Origin: an uncultured Faecalibacterium sp.
GTDB lineage: Bacteria > Bacillota > Clostridia > Oscillospirales > Ruminococcaceae
DNA: 13,632 nt
Direction of reading: 5' to 3'
Assembly: GCA_934525405.1 (NCBI GenBank)
Contig: CAKSZF010000037.1
Span: 1-13,632 of the forward strand
The position numbers and the translations under genes were made by a program. A model generated the notes under the pieces. It did not search any database and was not told the origin of the DNA. It was given only the letters and a program-made list of their open reading frames with translations. The stretch's first letter is position 1, and every line of letters begins with the position of its first letter. Positions 5,030-11,606 of this stretch are shown one piece after another.

Positions 5030-5470
5030 ATGATGATGCCTGCAAATTTCTCTGCTGTTTCTGAGAACGAGATGACCTATGTTATGGGTGGTAGCATTGT
5101 CGATTACCTGGCACCCGTGATGGAGGCTAAGGATTGGCAGAACTTCAGCAAGAACATGGTTACCATTATCGGCAACGCTTACCTGGGCAACTTCGTTGCT
5201 AACACTCTGGGCCAGGTCTTCACCGGCACCTATGTTCCCGGCGATGTTCTGGGCGCTTTCGGTGGCAACATCGGCAAGGTTTGGGACAAGAACTACACCA
5301 AGGCAATCGCTGGTGGCACCGACAACGGCGCTAAGGTCGTTGGTGGCCTGAAGGGCGTTCTGAACGTTGGTCTGTACTTCCTGGGCAACGCAGCTGCTAT
5401 CTACAACCTGGGCTTCGGCACTGTTGACAACGCTGCTAAGACCGTTGGTATCACCAAGGTCGCTTTCTAA
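5030..5470 (+). CDS. MAM-like double-glycine-leader peptide
   Basis: This 146-residue protein starts MMMPANFSAVSENEMTYVMG-G-S. From memory that closely matches the start of the F. prausnitzii microbial anti-inflammatory molecule (MAM, ~15 kDa), as do the internal IVTIIGNAYL-type stretch and the late AAAIYNLGF. Residues 1-21 look like a bacteriocin-type leader ending in Gly20-Gly21, which a peptidase-containing ABC exporter (PCAT/ComA type) would cut. The mature ~125 residues are Gly/Ala/Asn-rich with hydrophobic stretches (about 42-60, 108-128) and no cysteine. No exporter or immunity gene lies nearby. Codon use stands out: GTT, GCT and AAC dominate where neighbours use GTG, GCC and CTG, as expected for a highly expressed gene. 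GAAGGGAG lies nine bases before the first of three consecutive ATGs. It has its own promoter and terminator. Function inferred from MAM: a secreted, possibly host-active or bacteriocin-like peptide. Confidence 0.82.
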   Translation: MMMPANFSAVSENEMTYVMGGSIVDYLAPVMEAKDWQNFSKNMVTIIGNAYLGNFVANTLGQVFTGTYVPGDVLGAFGGNIGKVWDKNYTKAIAGGTDNGAKVVGGLKGVLNVGLYFLGNAAAIYNLGFGTVDNAAKTVGITKVAF

Positions 5471-5541
5471 TCAGTCTTAACTGACTAGACCATGCTTGCG
5501 TGGCTGTGCCCTTAGGGGTGCAGAGAACATAATAGCATATT

Positions 5542-5579
5542 AACACCCCCGTGGGCGTAAGCCTGCGGGGGTGTTTTTT
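5542..5579 (+). terminator. Intrinsic terminator of the MAM-like gene
   Basis: AACACCCCCG (5542-5551) pairs with CGGGGGTGTT (5566-5575), with an inner GGC/GCC around GTAA and a run of six T. It is strong and ends a monocistronic transcript. Confidence 0.93.
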
Positions 5580-5583
5580 GCGT

Positions 5584-5744
5584 AACTCCCTCAGTCAAAG
5601 CCTGCGGCTTTGCCAGCTCCCTCGGGGAGGGAGCCTCTGACGCTGCCGGACACTTTACGGTATTGCCGGAAACTTTGCCGCCATGCCAAAGGCCCCATCA
5701 CAGAGGGGGCTGGCATCGAGCGCAGCGAGATGACTGGGGGAGTT
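5584..5744. mobile_element. MITE-like intergenic repeat, copy 2
   Basis: The 161-bp element starts AACTCCCTCAGTC and ends GACTGGGGGAGTT: terminal inverted repeats of 13 bp with one mismatch. Its first ~50 bp repeat copy 1 at 3769 almost exactly, including hairpins AAAGCC/GGCTTT and GCTCCCTC/GAGGGAGC. The interiors diverge. It has no coding capacity, so any movement would need a transposase in trans. It sits between the MAM-like terminator and the nadE promoter. Confidence 0.8.
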
Positions 5745-5795
5745 TTCGTTCACACTTCTTTTACCAGTCTGTTACTTTCCGTTTTATGCGGTTTG

Positions 5796-5804
5796 TGGTA
5801 TACT
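5796..5804 (+). promoter_or_regulatory. Extended -10 promoter of the nadE operon
   Basis: TGG-TATACT (5796-5804) fits the extended -10 form. No good -35 is seen 17 nt upstream, as is usual for that class. Just downstream ATGGT (5805-5809) and ACCAT (5821-5825) form a small inverted repeat overlapping the predicted start, a possible operator. Confidence 0.6.
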
Positions 5805-5861
5805 ATGGTTAACATGGGTCACCATGGAAACATTGAAACAGACAGGATGTGAAATCCTCTT

Positions 5862-7790
5862 ATGAAAGATGGTTTTTTAAAGGCAGCTGCCTTTTCGCCC
5901 GCCTTGCGGGTGGCAGACTGCACCTATAACGCGCAGCAGGTATTGGAGCAGCTGCAAGCTGCCGCGCAGCGCGGGGTAAAGCTGGCGGTATTCCCGGAGT
6001 TTTGCCTTACCGGCTACACCTGCGGCGATTTGTTTTTGCAGCGCACCTTGCAGCAGGGCGCACTGGATGCGCTGGAATGGCTGCTGACGCAGACCCGCAC
6101 GCTGGATACTGTGGCGCTGGTGGGCTTGCCGCTGCTGGTACACGGCAAGCTGTACAACTGCGCCGCTGTGCTGTGCCGCGGGCAGCTGCTGGGCATCGTG
6201 CCCAAGACCTACCTGCCCAACTACGGCGAGTTTTACGAAAAGCGGCAGTTTACCCCCGGCAGCACCGAGGTGCAGACGGTGACTGTCTGCGGGCAGCAGG
6301 TGCCCTTTGGCACGTCGCTGCTGTTCCGCTGCCGCCAGATGCCCAGCTTTGTGCTGGGCGTGGAACTGTGCGAGGATTTGTGGAGCGCGCTGCCGCCCTC
6401 CACCTTCCATGCGCTGGCGGGTGCAACCGTGATTGCAAACCTTTCTGCCAGCGATGAGACCGTGGGCAAAGCGGAGTACCGCCGCGCACTGGTGACCAAC
6501 CAGTCTGCCCGGCTGCTGTGCGGCTATCTGTACGCCTCGGCAGGGCACGGCGAAAGCACCACCGATATGGTGTTTGCCGGGCATGACCTCATCGCCGAGG
6601 ACGGCAGTATTCTGGCGGAGACTGCGCCCTTTGCGGGCGACTATACCGAGACCGAGCTGGACTGCCAGCGCATGGAGGCCGAGCGTGCCCGCAACACCAG
6701 CTTTGAGCACGCCGCCGAGGGCTACGTCACGGTAGAATTTGACCTTGTACCGGTGGAAACGGTGCTGACCCGCCGCATCGACCCCGCACCCTTTGTACCC
6801 GGCGACCCGCAGCGCCGCGCCGCCCGGTGCGAGTTGATTTTGAAGATGCAGGCCGATGGCCTTGCCAAGCGGCTGGAGCACGCCCACGCAAAAACGGCGG
6901 TCATTGGTATTTCCGGCGGCTTGGACAGCTGCCTTGCCCTGCTGGTGGCAGTGCGCGCCATGAAACAGCTGCACCGTCCCGCCGCCGATGTGCTGGCGGT
7001 GACTATGCCTTGCTTTGGTACCACCAAGCGCACCCGCAGCAACGCCGAAATCTTGTGCGGGGAGCTGGGCGTGCGCTTTCAGGAGATTCGCATTGCCGAC
7101 ACCGTGCGCAGCCACTTTGCGGATATCGGGCAGGACGAGACCGTGCTGGACGTCACCTTTGAAAACGGGCAGGCGCGTGTGCGCACGCTGGAGCTGATGG
7201 ACCTTGCCAACCGCACCGGCGGCCTTGTGGTGGGCACGGGCGATCTTTCGGAGCTGGCGCTGGGCTGGGCTACCTACAACGGCGACCACATGAGCATGTA
7301 CGGCGTAAACGCCGGTGTGCCCAAAACGCTGGTGCGCTATCTGGTGCAGTACGAGGCTGAAGCCGCCGCCACCGCCGCTTTGCACGATGTGCTGCTGGAT
7401 ATTTTGGCAACCCCGGTCTCGCCGGAGCTGCTGCCCGCCAAGGATGGCGAAATTGCACAGATCACCGAGGATTTGGTGGGCCCCTACGAGCTGCACGATT
7501 TTTACCTGTATTATGTGCTGCGCTGCGGCTTTGGCCCGGCAAAAATTTACCGGTTGGCAAAGGCTGCCTTTGCGGGCAGGGCAGAGTACACGGACGCAGT
7601 GCTGTACAAGTGGCTGCGCAACTTCTATTGGCGCTTTTTTGCCCAGCAGTTCAAGCGTAGCTGCCTGCCGGACGGCCCCAAGGTGGGCAGCGTGACCCTT
7701 TCGCCCCGGGGCGACTGGCGTATGCCCAGCGATGCCTGCGCCACCCTTTGGCTGGCAGAGCTGGAGCAGCTCAAGCCCGGGGAGCAGTAA
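5862..7790 (+). CDS. nadE: Glutamine-dependent NAD+ synthase
   Basis: The enzyme makes NAD+ from deamido-NAD+, ATP and glutamine in the cytoplasm. The 642-residue length is typical of the two-domain form. The N-terminal nitrilase-type glutaminase (residues ~5-290) has the triad Glu46 (FPEFCLTGY), Lys115 (VPKTYLPNYGEF) and Cys170 (VELCEDLW). The C-terminal synthetase (~310-640) has the ATP pyrophosphatase loop GISGGLDS (349-356). It also has GTGDLSELALGWATYNGDHM and a lysine/arginine-rich KVGSVTLSPRGDWRMPSDA end, all family-typical. It heads an operon with the NusG-II and LCP genes. The ATG at 5862 is forced, since an in-frame stop lies just upstream at 5850. Oddly, no normally spaced ribosome site exists: AGGA (5844-5847) is 14 bases away and inside the small hairpin AGGAT/ATCCT. 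Confidence 0.96.
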   Translation: MKDGFLKAAAFSPALRVADCTYNAQQVLEQLQAAAQRGVKLAVFPEFCLTGYTCGDLFLQRTLQQGALDALEWLLTQTRTLDTVALVGLPLLVHGKLYNCAAVLCRGQLLGIVPKTYLPNYGEFYEKRQFTPGSTEVQTVTVCGQQVPFGTSLLFRCRQMPSFVLGVELCEDLWSALPPSTFHALAGATVIANLSASDETVGKAEYRRALVTNQSARLLCGYLYASAGHGESTTDMVFAGHDLIAEDGSILAETAPFAGDYTETELDCQRMEAERARNTSFEHAAEGYVTVEFDLVPVETVLTRRIDPAPFVPGDPQRRAARCELILKMQADGLAKRLEHAHAKTAVIGISGGLDSCLALLVAVRAMKQLHRPAADVLAVTMPCFGTTKRTRSNAEILCGELGVRFQEIRIADTVRSHFADIGQDETVLDVTFENGQARVRTLELMDLANRTGGLVVGTGDLSELALGWATYNGDHMSMYGVNAGVPKTLVRYLVQYEAEAAATAALHDVLLDILATPVSPELLPAKDGEIAQITEDLVGPYELHDFYLYYVLRCGFGPAKIYRLAKAAFAGRAEYTDAVLYKWLRNFYWRFFAQQFKRSCLPDGPKVGSVTLSPRGDWRMPSDACATLWLAELEQLKPGEQ

Positions 7791-7793
7791 GCC

Positions 7794-8147
7794 ATGAAGA
7801 AGAAAAAGCTTTTCACCAATATCCTGTTTGCAGTGGTGGTGCTGGCCATTGCAGCGGTGCTGCTGGCTATGCGCAGCCACAACGCCACGGGCGGAAAATT
7901 GGCTGCCCAGCTGATTTACGGCGACAACAACGCCGTGCTGGACATTCCGCTGGAAAAGGATGAGACTTACAGTGTGGACACCGGTTATTATACGGTGCAT
8001 ATAGAGGTAAAGGACGGCAGAGCGCGGTTTATTGAATCACCCTGCCCGGATCACATCTGCGAGGGATTTGGCTGGCTGTCGGCGGAGGATCAAACCGCCA
8101 CCTGCCTGCCTGCCCGCGCCGTGCTGACCATCGTTCCGGTGGGCTGA
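7794..8147 (+). CDS. Membrane-anchored NusG domain II (NusG_II) protein
   Basis: This 117-residue protein has a Lys-rich start, one membrane helix (about 7-26) and an extracytoplasmic domain. The domain carries the family signature SPCPDHICEGFGWLS...TCLPARAVLTI (about 83-113) with three conserved Cys. Proteins of this type (NusG_II / DUF1312-like) are widespread in Firmicutes and lack a firmly established role; despite the name they are not transcription factors. The ATG lies three bases after the nadE stop, with GGGGAG inside the nadE end, so translational coupling is likely. In other Firmicutes the family often neighbours membrane electron-transport or ApbE-type genes (recollection, not seen here). 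Confidence 0.85.
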   Translation: MKKKKLFTNILFAVVVLAIAAVLLAMRSHNATGGKLAAQLIYGDNNAVLDIPLEKDETYSVDTGYYTVHIEVKDGRARFIESPCPDHICEGFGWLSAEDQTATCLPARAVLTIVPVG

Positions 8148-8163
8148 AAAAAGGAGTAATCTC

Positions 8164-9831
8164 ATGTTGGACGAAAACGAGCATTCCCGCAAGGAGGACG
8201 GTCGTTCCCTGCACCGTCTTTTGCACAAGACGGAGCAGCAGGACGCCACTGTGGAGGTGGACAGCGCCGCGTTTTTCTCGGAGCTGCCGCCGGAGCAATC
8301 CGCGCCGCCGCCCCGCCGCCCGCAGCAAAACACCCCCCGCAGCACTGCTGTTGGGGAAAATGGGGCGTACCTGCCCCCGAAACGAGGGAAGATCTTGCTG
8401 ATCGTACAGGCGATTTTAAGTGTTCTGGCGCTGGTGCAGCTCTGGCGTACCCAGATGCTGCCGACGCTGTATCTGGTGGTGCTGGCGGCGCTGCTGGTGC
8501 TGCTGTGGCTGCTGGTCAAGCGTTGTCAGGAGTACAAAACTGCAGGCACGGTGTCCCGGGTGTTCTCGGTGGTGCTGTGCGCTGCCATGGCGCTGGGCTG
8601 CGTGTGGGCGCAGCAGGGTCTGACGGCGCTGGGCGATATGACCACCGGCTTTTTGAGCGACGCCGAGGCGAAAAAAATCACCAAAGAGCCTTTTGTGGTG
8701 TACTTGAGCGGCGTGGATACCCGCGGTGATCTGACGGAAAAAGCGCGCAGTGATGTGAATATCCTTGCCGCAGTGAACCCCGTTACCAAGCAGGTGGTGC
8801 TGATCAACACCCCGCGCGATTACTATGTGGACCTTGCCGGAACGAACAGCAAGGATAAGCTGACCCACGCCGGGCTTTACGGCGTGCAGACCAGCATGGA
8901 CACCCTTGGCAACCTGTACGGGGTGGACGTGCAGCACTACATCCGCATCAATTTTGCAGGGTTTATCAACATCGTTGATGCGCTGGGCGGCGTGGATGTG
9001 TACTCTGATCAGGCGTTCACCTCGGTGGGTAGCCCCGGCTACTACGACCCCACCACCTTTGTAGAGGGCTGGAACCATCTGGACGGCAAGGCTGCGCTGG
9101 CTTTTGCCCGCGAGCGCCACGCCTTCAAGACCGGCGATGTGCAGCGCGGCATCAACCAGATGAAGGTGATCGATGCCATGCTGAACAAGATCAAGTCCCC
9201 GGCGCTGCTGATGGGATTTTCCAAGATCATGGATTCTGCCGCCGATTGCTTCGTCACCAGCCTTTCTCAGAACCAGATCAGCGCGCTGGTGCGGATGCAG
9301 CTGAGCGATTTTGCGGAGTGGAATATTGAAAGCTACACCGTTACCGGCTCCTCCGGCAGCAGCACCAAGTGCTACTCTGCCAAGGGGCAGAAGCTTTACG
9401 TCATGAAGCCGGATGAAAACTCTGTGGCGAAAGCCAAAGAGATGATCGCGGCGGTGCTGGGCGGTGAGGGTACGGTAAGCTCCACCACCCAGACCCCGGA
9501 AAAGACGGACGTGTACACTCCCACCGCCGACCCGGATGCCGCTGTCTCTGTGCCGGAGACACCTGCCGACAGCGTGATCGTGGAAGAGCCTGCGGAAAGC
9601 ATGCCGGAGCAGCCCGCTGAACAACCGGCAGAGCAGCCCACGGAAACGCCCGCCGAGCAGCCCGCCGCTACCGAGACGCCCCAGCCGGAGACTGCCCCCG
9701 CCGAGGGCGGCAGCACCGAGACGCCCGCCGTCAGCCTGCCCACGCAGGAGCAAGTGGAGCAGGCTGCAGGCTCGCTGTACAGCGCTGCCTCCACCGTGCT
9801 GGACGCCATCCTTGGCGCAAGCGGGAATTGA
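8164..9831 (+). CDS. LytR-CpsA-Psr (LCP) family cell-wall glycopolymer ligase
   Basis: LCP enzymes move lipid-linked glycopolymers onto peptidoglycan outside the membrane. The 555-residue protein has a cytoplasmic N-tail (1-75) and three membrane segments (about 76-94, 98-118, 132-150). The LCP domain (about 175-345) shows LSGVDTRGD and ARSDVNILAAVNP, then LINTPRDYYV and KLTHAGLYG. It continues with YIRINFAGFINIVDALGGVDV and ALAFARERHAFKTGDVQRG, including the conserved Asp/Arg set for the polyprenyl-phosphate pocket. A low-complexity tail (~440-530) of Pro/Glu/Ala/Thr with EQPAEQPAEQP repeats follows, then a short helical end. Such tails usually span or bind the wall. AAGGAG sits seven bases before the ATG, 16 bases after the NusG-II stop, so it is the last gene of the nadE operon. 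The exact acceptor polymer is unknown. Confidence 0.93.
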   Translation: MLDENEHSRKEDGRSLHRLLHKTEQQDATVEVDSAAFFSELPPEQSAPPPRRPQQNTPRSTAVGENGAYLPPKRGKILLIVQAILSVLALVQLWRTQMLPTLYLVVLAALLVLLWLLVKRCQEYKTAGTVSRVFSVVLCAAMALGCVWAQQGLTALGDMTTGFLSDAEAKKITKEPFVVYLSGVDTRGDLTEKARSDVNILAAVNPVTKQVVLINTPRDYYVDLAGTNSKDKLTHAGLYGVQTSMDTLGNLYGVDVQHYIRINFAGFINIVDALGGVDVYSDQAFTSVGSPGYYDPTTFVEGWNHLDGKAALAFARERHAFKTGDVQRGINQMKVIDAMLNKIKSPALLMGFSKIMDSAADCFVTSLSQNQISALVRMQLSDFAEWNIESYTVTGSSGSSTKCYSAKGQKLYVMKPDENSVAKAKEMIAAVLGGEGTVSSTTQTPEKTDVYTPTADPDAAVSVPETPADSVIVEEPAESMPEQPAEQPAEQPTETPAEQPAATETPQPETAPAEGGSTETPAVSLPTQEQVEQAAGSLYSAASTVLDAILGASGN

Positions 9832-9853
9832 GCAGTTCCTTTTGCGTGAAAAG

Positions 9854-9889
9854 GCATCCCGGGAAAATCCGCAGATTTTCCCGGGATGC
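9854..9889 (+). terminator. 16-bp perfect hairpin after the LCP gene
   Basis: GCATCCCGGGAAAATC and GATTTTCCCGGGATGC form a perfect 16-bp stem around CGCA, 22 bp after the stop. Only a weak T-run (AATTTAG) follows, so it may act as a processing or stability hairpin, with termination finished at 9964-10002. Confidence 0.7.
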
Positions 9890-9963
9890 AATTTAGAATA
9901 ATTATTCCGCTAAATATGCCCAAAGCGCACGCGGCGGGCATTTTCAATGGTCTTGCAAGCAAC

Positions 9964-10002
9964 AAAAAGGCCACTGCACAAATACTGTGCGGTGGCCTTT
10001 TT
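9964..10002. terminator. Bidirectional terminator between the LCP operon and rnpB
   Basis: AAAAAGGCCACTGCACA (9964-9980) and TGTGCGGTGGCCTTTTT (9986-10002) pair over 17 bp with one G-U and loop AATAC. T-runs occur on both strands. The stretch between it and 9889 holds no gene: only the palindrome GAATAATTATTC (9896-9907) and a TGCCC/GGGCA dyad. Confidence 0.9.
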
Positions 10003-10011
10003 GCGATACAA

Positions 10012-10044
10012 CAATAAAAACGCTGTCCGCAACAGCAGACAGCG
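10012..10044 (-). terminator. Terminator of rnpB
   Basis: On the minus strand CGCTGTC (10044-10038) pairs with GACAGCG (10027-10021), followed by TTTTTATTG. It lies ~15 nt beyond the mature 3' end of RNase P RNA. Confidence 0.85.
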
Positions 10045-10058
10045 CAAAAACATAAAAA

Positions 10059-10404
10059 GGAAAACGAGATAGACCGTAAGCCGGGTTCTGTATTAAACGA
10101 CGATCTGTCTAGGCCTGCCATTGCTGACAGGCTCGTGCCGCCTTCGGGACACGCGAGCAGCGCTGTACGTCCCATATAGGCGTTGCTTCCGGTAGGGTTT
10201 ACAAAGCCGCATAGTCACCCATGCGCTGGTGAGCTCTTACCTCGCCCTTTCATCCTTACCGCATTGCTGCGGCGGTTTCTTTTCTGTTGCACTTTCCCTG
10301 AGGTCACCCTCGGCTGCCGTTAGCAGTTACCGTGCTCTGTGAGGCCCGGACTTTCCTCAGAGCGGTCAAAGCCGCCCCGCCGCCGTATGTTCCACTCGTT
10401 TTCC
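10059..10404 (-). ncRNA. rnpB: RNase P RNA, bacterial class A type
   Basis: This is the catalytic RNA that trims tRNA 5' ends. Read on the minus strand it shows the conserved blocks GAGGAAAGTCCGGGC (after position 10365) and ACGGTAACTGCTAACGGC. Further on come AGGGAAAGTGCAACAGAAA, the AGAGCTCACC and GGTGACTATGCGG region, and the closing ACAGAACCCGGCTTACG. The terminal helix P1 forms between GGAAAACGAG (10404-10395) and CTCGTTTTCC (10068-10059), which sets the ends to within a few bases. Length is about 346 nt. It is flanked by its own promoter and terminator and diverges from the pseudouridine synthase gene. Confidence 0.97.
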
Positions 10405-10411
10405 GTTCCTC

Positions 10412-10440
10412 ATGATACCATAAAAAAGTAAGATTTGCAA
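10412..10440 (-). promoter_or_regulatory. Promoter of rnpB (shares its -35 with the divergent gene)
   Basis: On the minus strand TTGCAA (10440-10435), 17 nt, then TATCAT (10417-10412) with TGG in front, an extended -10. The predicted start near 10405 coincides with the 5' end of the P1 helix. TTGCAA is its own reverse complement and also serves the plus-strand promoter. Confidence 0.82.
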
Positions 10441-10463
10441 GTGAAACGGATTTTTGTTATAAT
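10435..10463 (+). promoter_or_regulatory. Promoter of the pseudouridine synthase gene (shares its -35 with rnpB)
   Basis: On the plus strand TTGCAA (10435-10440), 17 nt, then TATAAT (10458-10463) with TGT in front. The predicted start near 10470 is ~36 nt before the ATG at 10506. The -35 hexamer is physically the same six base pairs as that of the rnpB promoter. Confidence 0.82.
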
Positions 10464-10505
10464 ATCATTTGTGTTTTTGTGAATTTTGCAGGGGGAGGGC
10501 AGGCC

Positions 10506-11417
10506 ATGCAGCTGTATTTTGCCGTGCCGGATACGGCCACCACCCACGATGGGGTGCTGGTGCGCAGCTTTCTGCGCCAGTGTGCCGTATCCACCGACCT
10601 CGCCCGGGCGGTCAAGTTCCGGGGCGGCGGCTTTTTTGCGGACGGCGTGCCTGTGCTGGCAAACCGGCGAATCTTCCCCGGGCAGGTGCTTTCCTTTGCC
10701 CTGCCGCCGGAGGGGGACGGCGTGACCCCGCAGCCGGAGATCCCGGTCAAGGTCGTGTACGAGGACGCCTTTGCCGTGGTGCTGGAAAAGCCGCCGCAGC
10801 TGGCGGTGCACCCCACCCTGAACTACCCCGGTGGTACGCTGGCCAACGGTTATGCAGCGTGGGCGGCTGCCCTCGGCCACAGCCCGGTGTTCCGTCCGGT
10901 GAACCGTATTGATAAGGACACCAGCGGCCTTGTGCTGGCAGCAAAAAACGCCTACGCTGCGCCGCTATTGGCGAGCGGGGTGGAAAAGCTGTACTATGCC
11001 ATTGCGCAGGGTGCGCTGCCGCTGGGGGAGGGGGTCATCGATGCCCCCATCGGCCGCCGGGGCGACAGTATCATCGGGCGCTGTGTTACCCCCGAGGGCA
11101 AGCCCAGCCGCACGGAGTATACTATTATAAAGGAGGAAAACGGCCTTAGCCTTGCGGCCTGTGTGCCGGTGACCGGCCGCACCCATCAGATCCGGGTGCA
11201 TTTTGCGTCCATTGGCCATCCGCTTGCCGGGGACGACCTTTACGGCGGCAGCCGGGAGCGCATTGGCCGACAGGCGCTGCACTGCGCGAAGCAGAGCTTT
11301 GCAGTGCCCGTATACACCCCGCTGCCGGACGGCATCCGGGTGGAAATGCCCTTGCAGCTGCGCACCGTCACGGTGGAAAGCCCGCTGCCGCCGGATATGG
11401 AAGCGCTTTTTTCGTGA
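10506..11417 (+). CDS. RluA/RluD-family pseudouridine synthase
   Basis: It isomerises selected uridines of rRNA (or tRNA) to pseudouridine. The 303-residue protein has the catalytic motif II FRPVNRIDKDTSGLVLAAKN (129-148) with Asp136 as the expected catalytic residue. Family patches before it are VVYEDAFAVVLEKPPQLAVHP (83-103). After it come KLYYAIAQG, KPSRTEY and the motif GRTHQIRVHFASIGHPLAGDDLYGG. Motif II reads NRID instead of the usual HRLD. The N-terminus (about 15-60) resembles a degenerate S4 domain, but I cannot confirm it. I chose the ATG at 10506 because GGGGGAGGG lies at 10491-10499; an upstream in-frame GTG at 10479 has no ribosome site. It diverges from rnpB, sharing a -35 box. 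Exact target (RluD-, RluB- or YtzG-like) is not resolvable. Confidence 0.92.
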   Translation: MQLYFAVPDTATTHDGVLVRSFLRQCAVSTDLARAVKFRGGGFFADGVPVLANRRIFPGQVLSFALPPEGDGVTPQPEIPVKVVYEDAFAVVLEKPPQLAVHPTLNYPGGTLANGYAAWAAALGHSPVFRPVNRIDKDTSGLVLAAKNAYAAPLLASGVEKLYYAIAQGALPLGEGVIDAPIGRRGDSIIGRCVTPEGKPSRTEYTIIKEENGLSLAACVPVTGRTHQIRVHFASIGHPLAGDDLYGGSRERIGRQALHCAKQSFAVPVYTPLPDGIRVEMPLQLRTVTVESPLPPDMEALFS

Positions 11418-11454
11418 AAACTGCGTGAAAAAATAGCCAAATTTTATGTAAGCG

Positions 11455-11483
11455 CTTGTTTCAAACCATGCAAAGTGTATAAT
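11455..11483 (+). promoter_or_regulatory. sigmaA promoter of the LysM-G5-M23 gene
   Basis: TTGTTT (11455-11460), 17 nt, TATAAT (11478-11483). The predicted start near 11490 gives a ~115-nt leader. No clear terminator separates it from the preceding gene, so read-through is possible. Confidence 0.7.
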
Positions 11484-11500
11484 AAAAAGAGAGCGTATTG

Positions 11501-11586
11501 TGTACAGGCCCTGTTGGCCTTTTGAACAGGGGAACGTACACCATCTAGCTGCTGTGTTCCGGGCCGAAAAAATGCCCTGCAGCGGC
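11501..11586 (+). promoter_or_regulatory. Structured 5' leader (two hairpins) of the LysM-G5-M23 gene
   Basis: Hairpin 1 (11501-11540) has an outer stem TGTAC/GTACA and an inner stem CCCTGTT/AACAGGG. Hairpin 2 (about 11550-11586) has GCTGCTG/CAGCGGC and inner GGGC/GCCC. It ends five bases before the ribosome site GAAGGAG (11591-11597). I do not recognise a known riboswitch class; it lacks the c-di-AMP (ydaO) core sometimes found before wall hydrolases. Confidence 0.55.
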
Positions 11587-11606
11587 GCAGGAAGGAGAAA
11601 ATCCCG

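Noticed and set aside
5877..8000. 707-codon open frame on the minus strand
   Set aside because: Antisense to nadE and the NusG-II gene, whose catalytic motifs prove the plus strand is coding; no ribosome site or recognisable domain.
8416..9891. 491-codon open frame on the minus strand
   Set aside because: Mirror of the LCP gene; Gly/His/Arg-rich, no domain, and it starts inside the hairpin after the LCP gene.
10479..10505. GTG start at 10479 for the pseudouridine synthase
   Set aside because: It is only ~9 nt after the predicted transcript start and lacks a ribosome site, whereas ATG 10506 has GGGGGAGGG at the right distance.
11490..11606. c-di-AMP (ydaO-type) riboswitch before the M23 gene
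   Set aside because: Such riboswitches often precede wall hydrolases, but the leader is too short and lacks the conserved core; only two simple hairpins are seen.
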